From contig JAWXCM010000208.1 of assembly GCA_034408745.1 (NCBI GenBank), positions 1 through 51,156 on the forward strand: 51,156 nt of DNA. Direction: 5' to 3'. The notes under the pieces are model-generated. The model worked only from the letters and a program-made list of their open reading frames with translations. It searched no databases and had not been told where the DNA came from. Source of the stretch: JAWXCM01 sp034408745. Lineage in GTDB: Bacteria > Acidobacteriota > Terriglobia > Bryobacterales > Bryobacteraceae. The translations under genes were made by a program, and so were the position numbers. Every line of letters starts with the position of its first letter. The first letter of the stretch is position 1. Below are positions 1 to 8,950 of this stretch, one piece after another.

Positions 1-72
1 AATCGCTTGATGCCGGGCGACAATCAACGCATCCGATTCCATTCGCCAAGTCTATACTTCGGCGTAAAATAG
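1..72 (+). CDS. possible C-terminal tail of an upstream gene (partial)
   Basis: The frame starting at base 1 is open to a TAG at 70-72 and encodes 23 residues ending in S-L-Y-F-G-V-K. The composition is plausible for the end of a protein, but the piece is too short to assign. If real, its stop lies inside the palindrome at 62-92 and it abuts the truncated propeller gene that follows on the same strand. It could equally be a chance open frame. Confidence 0.25.
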   Translation, partial: NRLMPGDNQRIRFHSPSLYFGVK

Positions 73-92
73 TTCAAGTAATTATTTTACGC
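62..92. repeat. perfect 10-bp inverted repeat at a gene breakpoint
   Basis: GCGTAAAATA at 62-71 is exactly reverse-complemented by TATTTTACGC at 83-92, with an 11-base AT-rich loop. It is much richer in A+T than its surroundings. It sits between the end of the upstream open frame and the point where homology to the propeller protein begins. It could be a terminator-like hairpin of the upstream gene or the scar of a rearrangement. Confidence 0.6.
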
Positions 93-784
93 TTCCTAAG
101 TCGGCGCCGACCATTGCCGGTGACGTCGTGTATTTCAGCGGCTGGACTCCCGGGAACGACGCGGGGCAGCAGGTGGAACTGCCCACCTTTGCTGAGGTGG
201 TCGCGTCCGCCGACACCAATCACGACGGGAAGCTCTCTCCGATGGAACTTCCAAAGCCCTGGCAGCCTACGGGAACGTGGCGTGCGGTCGACCTGGATCG
301 CGATGGTTTTCTGAACGAAAGGGAGTGGATGTTCTTCCGCTCTCGGCGCGCCTCTCGCAATGGAGTAATGGCGGTGAAGCTGGGAGGCAGCGGCGACGTA
401 ACGGAGACGCACGTGCTCTGGCGATTTGAAAAGTCCCTCCCCGATGTGCCGGCGCCCCTCGTCTACAAAGACGTGGTTTTCCTTGTGCGAAGCGGCGGAA
501 TCGCGACTACTCTGAACGCTCAGACAGGCAAGGTGCTGAAGCAGGCGCGTTTGACGGGCGCGCTGGAAGACTACTACTCGTCACCCATCGGCGTCGACGG
601 GAAAGTGTACATTGCCAGCGAGCATGGGAAGGTCGTCGTGCTGCGTGCTGCCGGCGACTGGGAAATTCTGGCGATCAATGAGTTCGACTCGGACATATAC
701 GCGACTCCGGCAATCAGCGAAGGCGAGATGTATATTCGGACCCGGAACGCGCTCTATGCGGTTCGTGCGGCGGCGTCAAACTGA
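68..784 (+). pseudogene. 5'-truncated EF-hand / PQQ-like beta-propeller protein
   Basis: The open frame begins just after an in-frame TAA (65-67) and runs to a TGA at 784; the first usable start is a GTG at 128. Translation across 107-160 reads P-T-I-A-G-D-V-V-Y-F-S-G-W-T-P-G, an internal propeller-blade motif rather than an N terminus. Two EF-hand loops follow (D-T-N-H-D-G-K-L and D-L-D-R-D-G-F-L), then blade-like repeats such as A-P-L-V-Y-K-D-V-V-F and A-L-E-D-Y-Y-S-S-P. Proteins of this architecture are usually about twice as long and secreted, so the signal peptide and first blades are missing. The 3' end overlaps the convergent PLP gene by 9 bp. Alternative: a short gene starting at GTG 128 and no longer exported. 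Confidence 0.7.
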
Positions 785-1957
785 CAGGATTTCACGCAGG
801 CGTCGCCCGACGATTTTGTGCTCCTCTCCGCGCATCATCCAAACCGAGATGAGCAGTTTCCCTTCGCCTGGGCGCTGCACGTGAATGGGCGGGTCTCCGG
901 CAAGGAGCTTTTCGACCGCCTGTTGCGACGTCAGCCCGCGAGCCGTCTCGTCCCACTCCACTGTGACGTGAGGCACCTCGTTCGCGATGACCGGAATGTG
1001 CCGATCGGTCCTTACGCCGCTGACGGACTTCAGTGCGGTGCGAATCGATTCGACGCGTCCTTCCAACTCGCTGTACTCCGCTGCGTGATCTGCCTTCAGG
1101 TATCGTTCGACAGCAGCCAGCACGCCGCAGAGTTCTTCCTTGCCGACCTTCATGCCGCGCCCGATTCCGCCGTAGGGCGACATGGCGGAATAGGAGGTCT
1201 CAATCAAGTCCTTGCGTCCCAGTAGCAGCCCCGTTGTCTGCGGTCCGCGCAAAGCTTTACCGCCCGAGAAGATCACAAGGTCGAACCCTTGCTTCGTGTA
1301 CTTCCACAGGTTCTCTTTCGGCGTCGCATCCGATGCCGCGTCATTCATCGTCGGAATGCCGCGTTGCTTGCCGAATTTGACGAACTCCTCGGCACCGATC
1401 TCGCCATTCGGGTCTGCCTTGTTGAGGAAGAACATCATCCCGGTCCGCTCCGTGATGCTGGCTTCGAGTTCCTTCCGGGTCTGAACCGTGACGATCTTTG
1501 CGCCGCAGAGCTCCATCTGATGCTCGTAGCCCGAGCGGTGCGACTTCTGCTGAATTACCTCGAACCGAATGCCCTCGCGGTTCGGAAGTTGCCGCAGTTT
1601 CGCGGGATCGCCTTGCGACAGGCAGGCAGCGGTGCCGACCGAAATCGCAGATGCCGCTCCGCAGGTAACCATCGCGGCGGGAGCCTGCACCAGTTCGGCG
1701 ATGCGCGCCCCCACTTTGCGTTCCAGTTCCGGAAGCGGGATGAAATAGCGGGAAGCTTCCTCCATAGCGCGGATGACCTCGGGTGGCATGATGGAGCCGC
1801 CGAGCACCGTCACCACTCCGACGCCGTTGATTACTGGTTTTACGCCAAGGCTCCCGTACAGGCCTGAAGGCGAGGAGGCGGTTAGGTTGGTAACAGCGGC
1901 TGCGGCGGCGGGTGCCAGCATTGTGGACTGAAGGAGGCTGCGGCGAGTGGGTCCCAT
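776..1957 (-). CDS. Tat-exported SelA-like PLP-dependent enzyme (copy 1)
   Basis: This 393-residue fold-type I PLP enzyme belongs to the SelA-related group that includes D-glucosaminate-6-phosphate ammonia-lyase-like proteins. The PLP lysine is K234 in S-G-G-K-A-L-R-G-P-Q, preceded by the M-N-D-A-A-S-D segment (about 204-210). The N terminus (T-R-R-S-L-L-Q, then an Ala-rich stretch) is a twin-arginine leader, so the enzyme is probably folded with cofactor and exported. It is divergent from the amidohydrolase genes at 1999, with a 41-bp gap that must hold both promoters. SelA-related proteins next to EF_0837-type amidohydrolases are a known conserved neighbourhood of unproven function. It is not a true selenocysteine synthase: no selB or tRNA-Sec is nearby, and the protein is exported. 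The substrate is unknown; an ammonia-lyase or racemase role on an amino acid or amino sugar is inferred. Confidence 0.85.
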   Translation of the reverse strand: MGPTRRSLLQSTMLAPAAAAAVTNLTASSPSGLYGSLGVKPVINGVGVVTVLGGSIMPPEVIRAMEEASRYFIPLPELERKVGARIAELVQAPAAMVTCGAASAISVGTAACLSQGDPAKLRQLPNREGIRFEVIQQKSHRSGYEHQMELCGAKIVTVQTRKELEASITERTGMMFFLNKADPNGEIGAEEFVKFGKQRGIPTMNDAASDATPKENLWKYTKQGFDLVIFSGGKALRGPQTTGLLLGRKDLIETSYSAMSPYGGIGRGMKVGKEELCGVLAAVERYLKADHAAEYSELEGRVESIRTALKSVSGVRTDRHIPVIANEVPHVTVEWDETARGLTSQQAVEKLLAGDPPIHVQRPGEGKLLISVWMMRGEEHKIVGRRLREILSV

Positions 1958-1998
1958 GATTGGTCCATTATAGAGACGATCGGGTAAGATGGTGCGCT

Positions 1999-3297
1999 AT
2001 GCACCTGTCGAGCCTGCTGCTGTGTGCGAGCGCTTTGTATGCTCAGACTTCTTACGACCTGCTGCTGAAAGGCGGACATGTCATCGATCCGAAGAACAAG
2101 ATCAACGCCGTACGCGATGTTGCAATCCGTGACGGACGGATCGCAGCCGTGGCACCCAACATCCCCGCCGCGCAGGGCCGGAAGGTGGTTGATGTCGCGG
2201 GCCTGTATCTCACGCCGGGGCTGATTGATCTTCATGCTCATGTGTTCGCGGGCACGGCAGGACCGATGCTGGCAGGCGGGCACACCAGCATTTTCCCCGA
2301 CGCGTTCGCCCTGAAATCGGGTGTTACTACGGTCGTGGACGCGGGCTCGTCCGGGCGGCGGAATTTTGAGGAGTTCAAGCGGACAGTGGTCGACCGCGCC
2401 CGCACTCGCGTGTTCGTGTTTCTGAACATCGGAGGTTCTGGGATGACAGGTGAGGCGCAGGAGCAGAACGTGGACGACATGGACGCGAAAGCTGCCGCAG
2501 AACTTGCCATGGCTCACCGCGACACAATCGTCGGCATTAAAGTGGCTCACTATCGCGGGCCCGACTGGCGGCCTGTAGAGCGCGGCGTTGAGGCTGGGAC
2601 GCTGGCGAATATTCCAGTCATGATCGACTTCGGCGAGTTCCGTACGGAGCGGCCGTTTCAGGAACTGGTGCTCAAGAAACTCCGGCCCGGTGACATCTAT
2701 ACGCATGCATACTACGCGCCCGTACCGATGCTCGACGACAACGGTAAGGTGTTCCCCTACCTGTTTGAGGCTCGGAAGCGAGGTGTGTTGTTCGATGTGG
2801 GTCACGGCGGCGCGGCGTTCGAGTTTCGTCAGGCGGTTCCCGCTGTCCGGCAGGGCTTTGTTCCGGACACGATCTCCACGGACGTGCATTCCGGCAGCAT
2901 TAACTCCGGAATGAAGGACCAGTTGAACGTCATGTCGAAGTTTCTGAACATGGGAATGCCGCTGGAAGACGTCATCCTGCGTTCGACATGGAACGCGGCG
3001 CGTGTGATTCGTCGCGAGCAGCTCGGACACTTGTCTGTGGGCGCGATTGCGGACATTGCCGTGTTGGGGGTGGAGAAGGGCAAGTTCGCATTTGTCGATT
3101 CCTTCGGCGCTCGAATGGACGGTACCCAGAAGCTGTTTGCCGAACTCACGGTCGCTTCAGGCAAGGTTGTGTGGGATCTGAATGGCCGCACGCGGGATCA
3201 CTGGGACCGGCTCGGCAAGTATCAGGGGTTGGGCGAGCCGTACTGGGACGACAGCCGGGGCGCCGCGAGGCCGATGCCTGCCCCGGCATCGAAGTAG
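1999..3297 (+). CDS. exported amidohydrolase/deacetylase, EF_0837-like (copy 1)
   Basis: A 432-residue metal-dependent hydrolase of the amidohydrolase superfamily (dihydroorotase/D-aminoacylase-like). The metal motif I-D-L-H-A-H gives H79 and H81. A lysine in G-I-K-V-A-H-Y is the candidate carboxylated ligand, and later metal/catalytic positions lie in I-Y-T-H-A-Y, V-G-H-G-G and S-T-D-V-H-S. The ATG at 1999 is chosen over the upstream GTG at 1960 because it gives a clean Sec signal peptide (M-H-L-S-S-L-L-L-C-A-S-A-L-Y-A, cleavage after A-Y-A). The next gene starts 18 bp downstream and is a same-length paralogue, so the two form a tandem-duplicated operon. The likely reaction is hydrolysis of an N-acyl or cyclic amide in the periplasm; the substrate is unknown. 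Confidence 0.85.
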   Translation: MHLSSLLLCASALYAQTSYDLLLKGGHVIDPKNKINAVRDVAIRDGRIAAVAPNIPAAQGRKVVDVAGLYLTPGLIDLHAHVFAGTAGPMLAGGHTSIFPDAFALKSGVTTVVDAGSSGRRNFEEFKRTVVDRARTRVFVFLNIGGSGMTGEAQEQNVDDMDAKAAAELAMAHRDTIVGIKVAHYRGPDWRPVERGVEAGTLANIPVMIDFGEFRTERPFQELVLKKLRPGDIYTHAYYAPVPMLDDNGKVFPYLFEARKRGVLFDVGHGGAAFEFRQAVPAVRQGFVPDTISTDVHSGSINSGMKDQLNVMSKFLNMGMPLEDVILRSTWNAARVIRREQLGHLSVGAIADIAVLGVEKGKFAFVDSFGARMDGTQKLFAELTVASGKVVWDLNGRTRDHWDRLGKYQGLGEPYWDDSRGAARPMPAPASK

Positions 3298-3315
3298 TGG
3301 GGAGAAGATCTGGTG

Positions 3316-4614
3316 ATGAACTCATGTTTGTTTCTCTTGTTAGTCCTCCTGCCGGGGACCGCTCAGGCGCAACAGTACGATCTGCTGCTTAAGAACGGGC
3401 ATGTTATCGACCCGAAGAATCGCATTAATTCCGTGAAGGATGTTGCGATTCTGAACGGGAAGATCGCGGCCGTTGCGGATGCGATCGATGCGTCGAAGTC
3501 GCTGAAGACGGTCGATGTGTCGGGTATGTATGTCGCGCCGGGCTTCATCGATATACACGCTCATTTCTCGGGTAGTCCGGGCGCCGCCATCTTCCCCGAC
3601 AGCCACACATTACGGTCGGGAGTTACTACCGCAGTGGATGCTGGCGGGACGGGCTGGCGTAATTTCCCGGAGTTCCGGAAGAAGGCCATGGACACGGCAC
3701 TCGTTCGGGTACTTGCGTGGATCAACATCGTTGGCCGAGGGATGGATGGTCGCGCGGGTGAGCAAAACGCGAAGGACATGGATCCGAGGTCGACGGCGGC
3801 CATGGTGAACAGCAACCGGGATCGAATTGTCGGCATCAAGACCGCTCATTACGACGGTCCGGAATGGGTGGCGGTGGAGCGGGCGGTGGAGGCTGGCAAG
3901 ATCGCAAACGTTCCGGTGATGGTGGATTTCGGGACGTTTCGAAAAGAGCGACCATTCCAGGAACTGGTTCTGCGGAAGCTGCGGCCGGGAGATATCTATA
4001 CGCATTTGTATTTGAACAGCGTTCCCATGCTGGATGAAAAGGGACGCGTTCTCCCTTATCTTTTCGAGGCCCGGAAACGGGGCGTTTTGTTCGATGCGGG
4101 ACATGGTCAGGGCAGCTTTCTGTTTCGGCAGGCCGTTCCCGCGGTCCAGCAGGGTTTCATCGCGGACACGATCTCGACCGATCTGCATATCGGCAGCATC
4201 AATGCGGGAATGAAGGACATGTCGGTGGTGATGTCGAAGTTCCTGATCATGGGCGTGCCGCTGGAAGAAGTGATCGCGAGGTCGACGTGGGCACCGGCAC
4301 GGGCGATCCACCATGAAGAGCTCGGCCATTTGTCAGTGAATGCAGTCGCTGACGTTGCGGTGTTCCGCGTGGAGAAAGGCGACTTTGGCTTTGTCGATTC
4401 TTATAAGGCTGGTATGCGCGGCACGCAACGAATCGTGTGCGAATTGACGCTGCGAGACGGACGGGTTGCGTGGGAACTGAACGGCATCACTCGAGAGTCG
4501 TGGGACAAGCTGGGGAAGTACGACTCACAGGGCGATTCGCGTTGGGATGCCACGTCGGAGGACGGCAGGAACAGCAGGCTTCCTGGGGCGGTGCCTACCG
4601 CGCCGGCGAAGTAA
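3316..4614 (+). CDS. exported amidohydrolase/deacetylase, EF_0837-like (copy 2)
   Basis: Tandem paralogue of the preceding gene, again 432 residues, with the same start of the mature domain (Q-Y-D-L-L-L-K-N-G-H-V-I-D-P-K-N) and the I-D-I-H-A-H metal motif. The K-T-A-H-Y lysine, I-Y-T-H-L-Y, D-A-G-H-G-Q and S-T-D-L-H-I motifs are all kept, so both copies look active. The signal peptide is M-N-S-C-L-F-L-L-L-V-L-L-P-G-T-A-Q-A. The start is ATG 3316 with GGGGAGAAG about 9 bases upstream; a GTG at 3313 in the same frame is an equal alternative. The gene ends 2 bp before the stop of the convergent M81 gene. The copies differ in the loop after the first metal motif (V-F-A-G versus F-S-G), suggesting different substrates. 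Confidence 0.85.
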   Translation: MNSCLFLLLVLLPGTAQAQQYDLLLKNGHVIDPKNRINSVKDVAILNGKIAAVADAIDASKSLKTVDVSGMYVAPGFIDIHAHFSGSPGAAIFPDSHTLRSGVTTAVDAGGTGWRNFPEFRKKAMDTALVRVLAWINIVGRGMDGRAGEQNAKDMDPRSTAAMVNSNRDRIVGIKTAHYDGPEWVAVERAVEAGKIANVPVMVDFGTFRKERPFQELVLRKLRPGDIYTHLYLNSVPMLDEKGRVLPYLFEARKRGVLFDAGHGQGSFLFRQAVPAVQQGFIADTISTDLHIGSINAGMKDMSVVMSKFLIMGVPLEEVIARSTWAPARAIHHEELGHLSVNAVADVAVFRVEKGDFGFVDSYKAGMRGTQRIVCELTLRDGRVAWELNGITRESWDKLGKYDSQGDSRWDATSEDGRNSRLPGAVPTAPAK

Positions 4615-4616
4615 AG

Positions 4617-6176
4617 CTACTGCAGGCCCCACAACTTCTCGCGCACATTCTTAAATGTGAATCGTGCGGGATTTACCGCGGTGGAGCCGGGCGAATCGAC
4701 GACGATGATCTTCGCTGAGATGGGCTCGTATGCCGCTCGCGGAGCTACTGTGCCTTTGGCAACCAGGATCTTCTGCCGCTCGGGGTAAATGCCGAGGCTG
4801 ACGATCTGGTGCATGCTGTAAGGAACCATGCGGCGCGTGGTGAGTACAAGCAGATTCTTGTCGTCGCGCGTACCGCCCTCGACTTCGATGACAGCGGTTG
4901 GGCCCATGCTGAAGTAGCGTCCTCCGCCGTGGCGAATCTCGGTTTCGATGAAGTCGCCATCATGCAGGGATTTAACCTTGCCGCTGATTACGACAGGCTT
5001 CCCGTGCAGGTTGTCTGTCTTGCCGCCGACGGGCATGTTGAATGTTCCGCCGATACCGGCTTTCACCGCAGCTTCAACCGCTGGAGGATCCGCGATGGTC
5101 ATCACCCATCCGATTGCTCTTTGCGCGATCAGTTCGTGCAGGATGAAGGTGCTGTCTGCCGACGAACCGCCGCCGACGTTATCTCCGGTGTCGAACAACG
5201 CGACGGGAAACTTCGTCTCTGCCATCGCCTCCCTTACGGCGGCCGCGGGGTCGGGGATCTTAAGAACAATCTCGCTGCGGTTCGCCCACAGCAAGTCGCC
5301 GAAGCGTTTCGCTTCCTTCTCTGCGAGGGCGCGATCGCCGTCGGTGACGACCACAACACTTGGCCCCATCCAGGGGACGTCGGAGTATTGGTATCCACCC
5401 ATGACGGTGGCGGCGAGGATCTTCGGGTTGCTTTGTTCCAGATCCATCGTCGCTCTTGTGATGCGCAGCAGCGGCTCGGCGTACGTGTTCTGGAAGATAA
5501 TGTTGTACACCATCGGAGGCTTCACGATCACCTGCACGGGCTTGATCTCACCGCGCAGTGTACGTCCCATGATCGAGGCGGCGCGACGGCCGCGCAGCCG
5601 AGTGTCGAGGTGTGGATTCTGCTGATAGCCCACCAGTGCCGTCGAGAGCTTCACCAGTTCGGGAGAGGGATTCCCGTGGAAATCGTGAGTGACTACGACT
5701 GGAATCGCTGTGCCGAAAGCGGCCCGTACACGGCGCACGATCTCTTCATCCGCCTGGGGAAATCCGTCGGCAACCATGGCGCCGTGAAGCGCCAGCAGAA
5801 TGCCGTCGAGTTTCGGTGCCGCCTTCAGGCTCGCGATCATCCGCTGCGTGACGGTCTCGAAGGTGTCCCTGGTGAGCGGGCCTTTCGGCGTCGCTGATGC
5901 GATGTAGCCTGCATACACGTCGAAGCGCTCACTGTCGGCACCGTCGAGATAACCCGAGATCTCAGTGTTGCCTTTCCTGAGCGACGCGAGCAGATCCGCG
6001 CCCGACAGCGTCGTAGTTCCGCGCATGCCTTCGAAGTCGGCCACAACCGTCTTCGCGGGATTGAAGGAGTTCGATTCGTGCATGACGCCTGCTATTCCCA
6101 CGACATATTTCTGTGGTTGAGCTGAGGCGAAAGACGAGATGACAAGGACAAGTCCGGTGATTATCAGAGCGCGCAT
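4617..6176 (-). CDS. exported M81-family (MlrC-type) metallopeptidase, copy 1
   Basis: A 519-residue protein of the microcystinase C family, whose characterised member cleaves linearised microcystin peptides. Family metal and catalytic positions are visible: E34 in M-H-E-S-N-S-F-N-P, H131 in L-H-G-A-M, D165 and H167 in T-H-D-F-H-G, and H189 in N-P-H-L-D-T-R. The N terminus M-R-A-L-I-I-T-G-L-V-L-V-I-S-S-F-A-S-A is a Sec signal peptide, so this copy acts in the periplasm. It is the last gene of a three-gene minus-strand operon (8905 to 4617) with an 11-bp gap to the Tat protein upstream. M81 proteins are common in soil heterotrophs without any toxin exposure, so the real substrate is probably an unusual peptide or amide. 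Confidence 0.88.
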   Translation of the reverse strand: MRALIITGLVLVISSFASAQPQKYVVGIAGVMHESNSFNPAKTVVADFEGMRGTTTLSGADLLASLRKGNTEISGYLDGADSERFDVYAGYIASATPKGPLTRDTFETVTQRMIASLKAAPKLDGILLALHGAMVADGFPQADEEIVRRVRAAFGTAIPVVVTHDFHGNPSPELVKLSTALVGYQQNPHLDTRLRGRRAASIMGRTLRGEIKPVQVIVKPPMVYNIIFQNTYAEPLLRITRATMDLEQSNPKILAATVMGGYQYSDVPWMGPSVVVVTDGDRALAEKEAKRFGDLLWANRSEIVLKIPDPAAAVREAMAETKFPVALFDTGDNVGGGSSADSTFILHELIAQRAIGWVMTIADPPAVEAAVKAGIGGTFNMPVGGKTDNLHGKPVVISGKVKSLHDGDFIETEIRHGGGRYFSMGPTAVIEVEGGTRDDKNLLVLTTRRMVPYSMHQIVSLGIYPERQKILVAKGTVAPRAAYEPISAKIIVVDSPGSTAVNPARFTFKNVREKLWGLQ

Positions 6177-6187
6177 GCAGGTCTTCC

Positions 6188-7423
6188 TTAGTCTAGTTGT
6201 TTGCCGTCCGGTCCCCAGCCAGTGCTGCAGAAATGCGAAGCGCTGGTAGTTTGATAACGGACCTTCGCCAGTTGTGGTGTATCCAGCTTCTTATATCCCC
6301 GCAGGCGCGATTCAAGCGCGAAGTCGAGGATTCCGCTTGTGAGAAGCGTGCGTTCGACGGGATAGGGCGGTTTGCCGGTTTCGAACATCTTCTCGATGTT
6401 CTTCACAAGACAGCCGAAGTGATGATGCGGCCGGCTGTTCTGCAGATTCATCAGCGTGGAGACCGGTGCCGACTGGCCCTCCACATCGAGAGCGACGGTG
6501 AAGTCTTCCACCATCCCGGTCATCAGGAACGCCGCAGCCCTCAGTCCGTCGTTGTAGTCGATGATGAAGACGGCTGGCTCCTTCACAAGGTCGCGGGGAA
6601 GTCCCTTTTTGCGGGTGTTGCTGCGAGACAGCGCGGTATCGAACAGCTTCTTCACCCAGCCGTTTTCATCAATGAATTTCCAGCATGCCTCATTCTGCAG
6701 GCACTGGACGGAACGAACGCCAGTTTCCCCGCCTTTTCGGCGCTCCACCATGGATTGCAGCGCTTCCAGAACATGAAACCCATAGATGTCGAGACCGCTG
6801 TAGGAGATCGCTACGGCGTGATTCTGTCTGGCGCCGAACGGAGCGTCGACGGCTGGAATACGCCATGCGACTGGCGCGGACGATCCTGCGAGCATCGGAA
6901 ATCGCAACTCCCGCGAGATGTCCACCATGCGGCTGGCCTGGCGGAAGTTCCACGAGAGGTGTTTGTCGTTAAAGACAGGAACGGATCGGCCGGTCTGGCG
7001 AAAAACGTCCGTGATTTTCAGGAACATCTCGAAGCGCGGATACAGTTTCTGTTCTTTATCGTTGGTTGGGTATTCTCCGTGTTCGCCGATCAGAAGAACG
7101 CCGTCGACCGCGAGTGTGTCTCCAGACAGGGTAAGCGCGTCGGCGACCGTACGGAAGATCGGCACGTTGAACTTCCTGGCGCGGTCTCGGCTCATGTCCT
7201 GCCGCGGCACTTGCTCCGTGAACATGGATACGATCTTCGATCGCGGATAGGGTGGACGCCCGTCCTGATTGAACCCTTCCAGATACTTCCCTACGATCAC
7301 GTCGGCGTGAGAGAGTGGCCGATACTCCGTGACGATCGCTGCAATCTTTTTCGGCGGAACTGCGCTCTGATTCATCGCGAGCGCGCTGGTGGCGGAGGTA
7401 GCAAGAAATGTTCGACGATCCAT
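6188..7423 (-). CDS. Tat-exported protein of unknown function between two M81 peptidases
   Basis: 411 residues with a twin-arginine leader, M-D-R-R-T-F-L-A-T-S-A-T-S-A-L-A-M. After the leader the sequence begins with a Rossmann-like strand (K-I-A-A-I-V-T-E-Y) and contains conserved-looking blocks such as L-I-G-E-H-G-E-Y, P-V-F-N-D-K-H-L-S and S-S-A-P-V-A-W-R. Proteins like this are annotated as hypothetical Tat proteins in Acidobacteriota and Planctomycetes; I do not recognise an enzymatic family. Spacing of 15 and 11 bp to the flanking M81 genes places it in their operon, suggesting a role in the same substrate pathway, perhaps as a binding protein or oxidoreductase-fold enzyme. That role is inference only. 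Confidence 0.75.
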   Translation of the reverse strand: MDRRTFLATSATSALAMNQSAVPPKKIAAIVTEYRPLSHADVIVGKYLEGFNQDGRPPYPRSKIVSMFTEQVPRQDMSRDRARKFNVPIFRTVADALTLSGDTLAVDGVLLIGEHGEYPTNDKEQKLYPRFEMFLKITDVFRQTGRSVPVFNDKHLSWNFRQASRMVDISRELRFPMLAGSSAPVAWRIPAVDAPFGARQNHAVAISYSGLDIYGFHVLEALQSMVERRKGGETGVRSVQCLQNEACWKFIDENGWVKKLFDTALSRSNTRKKGLPRDLVKEPAVFIIDYNDGLRAAAFLMTGMVEDFTVALDVEGQSAPVSTLMNLQNSRPHHHFGCLVKNIEKMFETGKPPYPVERTLLTSGILDFALESRLRGYKKLDTPQLAKVRYQTTSASHFCSTGWGPDGKQLD

Positions 7424-7438
7424 GAATGTTCTCTTCGA

Positions 7439-8905
7439 TTACGTCAGTCCGAAAAGGCCGGGGCGCGCCTTGTTGTAATGGAATCTCGCTGGGTTGACCG
7501 CGGTTGCGCCGGGTGAGTCGACAAGCACGATCTTCCTGGCAATCGGCTCGTATGCCGCCCGTGGCGCGATGGTGCCTTTCACAACCAGAATCTTTTGGCG
7601 TTCGGGATAAATGCCGCAGCTTACGATCTGGTGAATGGAGTTTGGGTGCGACCGAAGCGTGGTCAACAGGACAAGGTTCTGAAGGTCCGCGGTTGAGCCG
7701 TCCACTTCGATAACCGCGCTGTGGCCGAGATCGTGAAACTGAGATCCGCCATGCCGTACTTCGGGTTCCATGTATCGGCCCGCGTGCAGCGAGCGGACAA
7801 TCCCGTGAATACGCACAGGGTCGCCGTGAAGGCGATCGCGCTTTCCACCGACGTGCATTTCGAAACGTCCGTCAAGGCCGGCGCGAATCGCTTCGCGCAC
7901 GGCATCGGGGTCGCTGATGGTTACCACCCAGCCCACCGCGCGCTGTCGGAGGAGCTCCTCGAGGAGGAACGTACTGTCGCCAGCGGAGCCGCCAAGAACG
8001 TTGTCGCCGGTGTCGAACAGCGCGACCGGAAAGTCCCGTTCACGCATTGCGTCCGCGACAGCCTTGGCCGGATCGGGAAGGTCCACGCGGGTATTATGCC
8101 GCCGGTCCCACAGTGCGTCGGAGAGTCGCTGCGCCTCGGCGCGCGCGAGCTCAGGATCGCCATCCGTTACGACGACGGACGACGGTCCGACGTATGGCAC
8201 ATCCGCATACTGATACCCGCCGGCTACACTCGCGGCGAGGATTCCTGGCTGCTCTTCAAGGCGCATGCTCTGGCGTGTCACAGACAGCAGCGGCTCCGCG
8301 TAAGTATTCTGATGGACGATGTTCCAGATCATCGGCGGCCTGGCGATCGCCTGTGTCGGCCGGATCTCCCGACGCAGGGTACGCGCGAGGATCGATGCGG
8401 CGCGTTCGCCACGCTGTCTGGTGTCGAGGTGTGGATTCTGCTGATAGGTCAGCAGCGCCGTGCTGTGGGTCAGGGTTTCCGGCGCAATATTGGCGTGGAA
8501 GTCATGTGAGACGACGAGTGGCATGTCCGGACCGATTCGTTCACGAATGCGCCGGACGATTTCGTTATCTGCCTGTGGGATATGCTCAGCCACCATCGCG
8601 CCATGGAGCGCCAGATACACGCCATCAAAGTGCCCGGCGGCAGCCAGATTCTCGAGAAGGCAGGCGACGAGTTGCTCGTATGCGGCTTCCTGGACAGGTC
8701 CGCCCGGAGTCGCTGTCGCGGCCAGAATGGGAATCGGAGTAAGGTTCTCTGCTTTGGCTGCGGCGAGGAACCCCGCGACTTCCGTGTGGGCCTTCGACCA
8801 CTCGGACAAATCGCGTGCCTGAACCCGGAAGTCACTCAGTGGTGTGAGCACAGGATTGAACGAGTTGGACTCGTGCATCAGGGTCGCTACCGCCACTGTT
8901 GGCAT
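7439..8905 (-). CDS. M81-family (MlrC-type) metallopeptidase, copy 2, without signal peptide
   Basis: A 488-residue paralogue of the gene at 4617-6176. The metal and catalytic residues are all kept: E12 in M-H-E-S-N-S-F-N-P, H101, D135 and H137 in S-H-D-F-H-A, and H159 in N-P-H-L-D-T-R. The family core begins at residue 1 (M-P-T-V-A-V-A-T-L-M), so there is no export signal and this copy should be cytoplasmic. It is the first gene of the M81-Tat protein-M81 operon, and its promoter lies in the 45-bp gap shared with the divergent SelA-like gene at 8951. A periplasmic and a cytoplasmic version of the same peptidase suggests that substrate is degraded on both sides of the inner membrane. Confidence 0.88.
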   Translation of the reverse strand: MPTVAVATLMHESNSFNPVLTPLSDFRVQARDLSEWSKAHTEVAGFLAAAKAENLTPIPILAATATPGGPVQEAAYEQLVACLLENLAAAGHFDGVYLALHGAMVAEHIPQADNEIVRRIRERIGPDMPLVVSHDFHANIAPETLTHSTALLTYQQNPHLDTRQRGERAASILARTLRREIRPTQAIARPPMIWNIVHQNTYAEPLLSVTRQSMRLEEQPGILAASVAGGYQYADVPYVGPSSVVVTDGDPELARAEAQRLSDALWDRRHNTRVDLPDPAKAVADAMRERDFPVALFDTGDNVLGGSAGDSTFLLEELLRQRAVGWVVTISDPDAVREAIRAGLDGRFEMHVGGKRDRLHGDPVRIHGIVRSLHAGRYMEPEVRHGGSQFHDLGHSAVIEVDGSTADLQNLVLLTTLRSHPNSIHQIVSCGIYPERQKILVVKGTIAPRAAYEPIARKIVLVDSPGATAVNPARFHYNKARPGLFGLT

Positions 8906-8950
8906 AGGTGCTACCGTACCACGGCTGTGTCAGTGGTATGCTTTACCTCC

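Noticed and set aside
1882..3030. Long open frame on the minus strand opposite the first amidohydrolase
   Set aside because: Antisense shadow of a clear gene, with His/Arg-rich composition and no recognisable motif.
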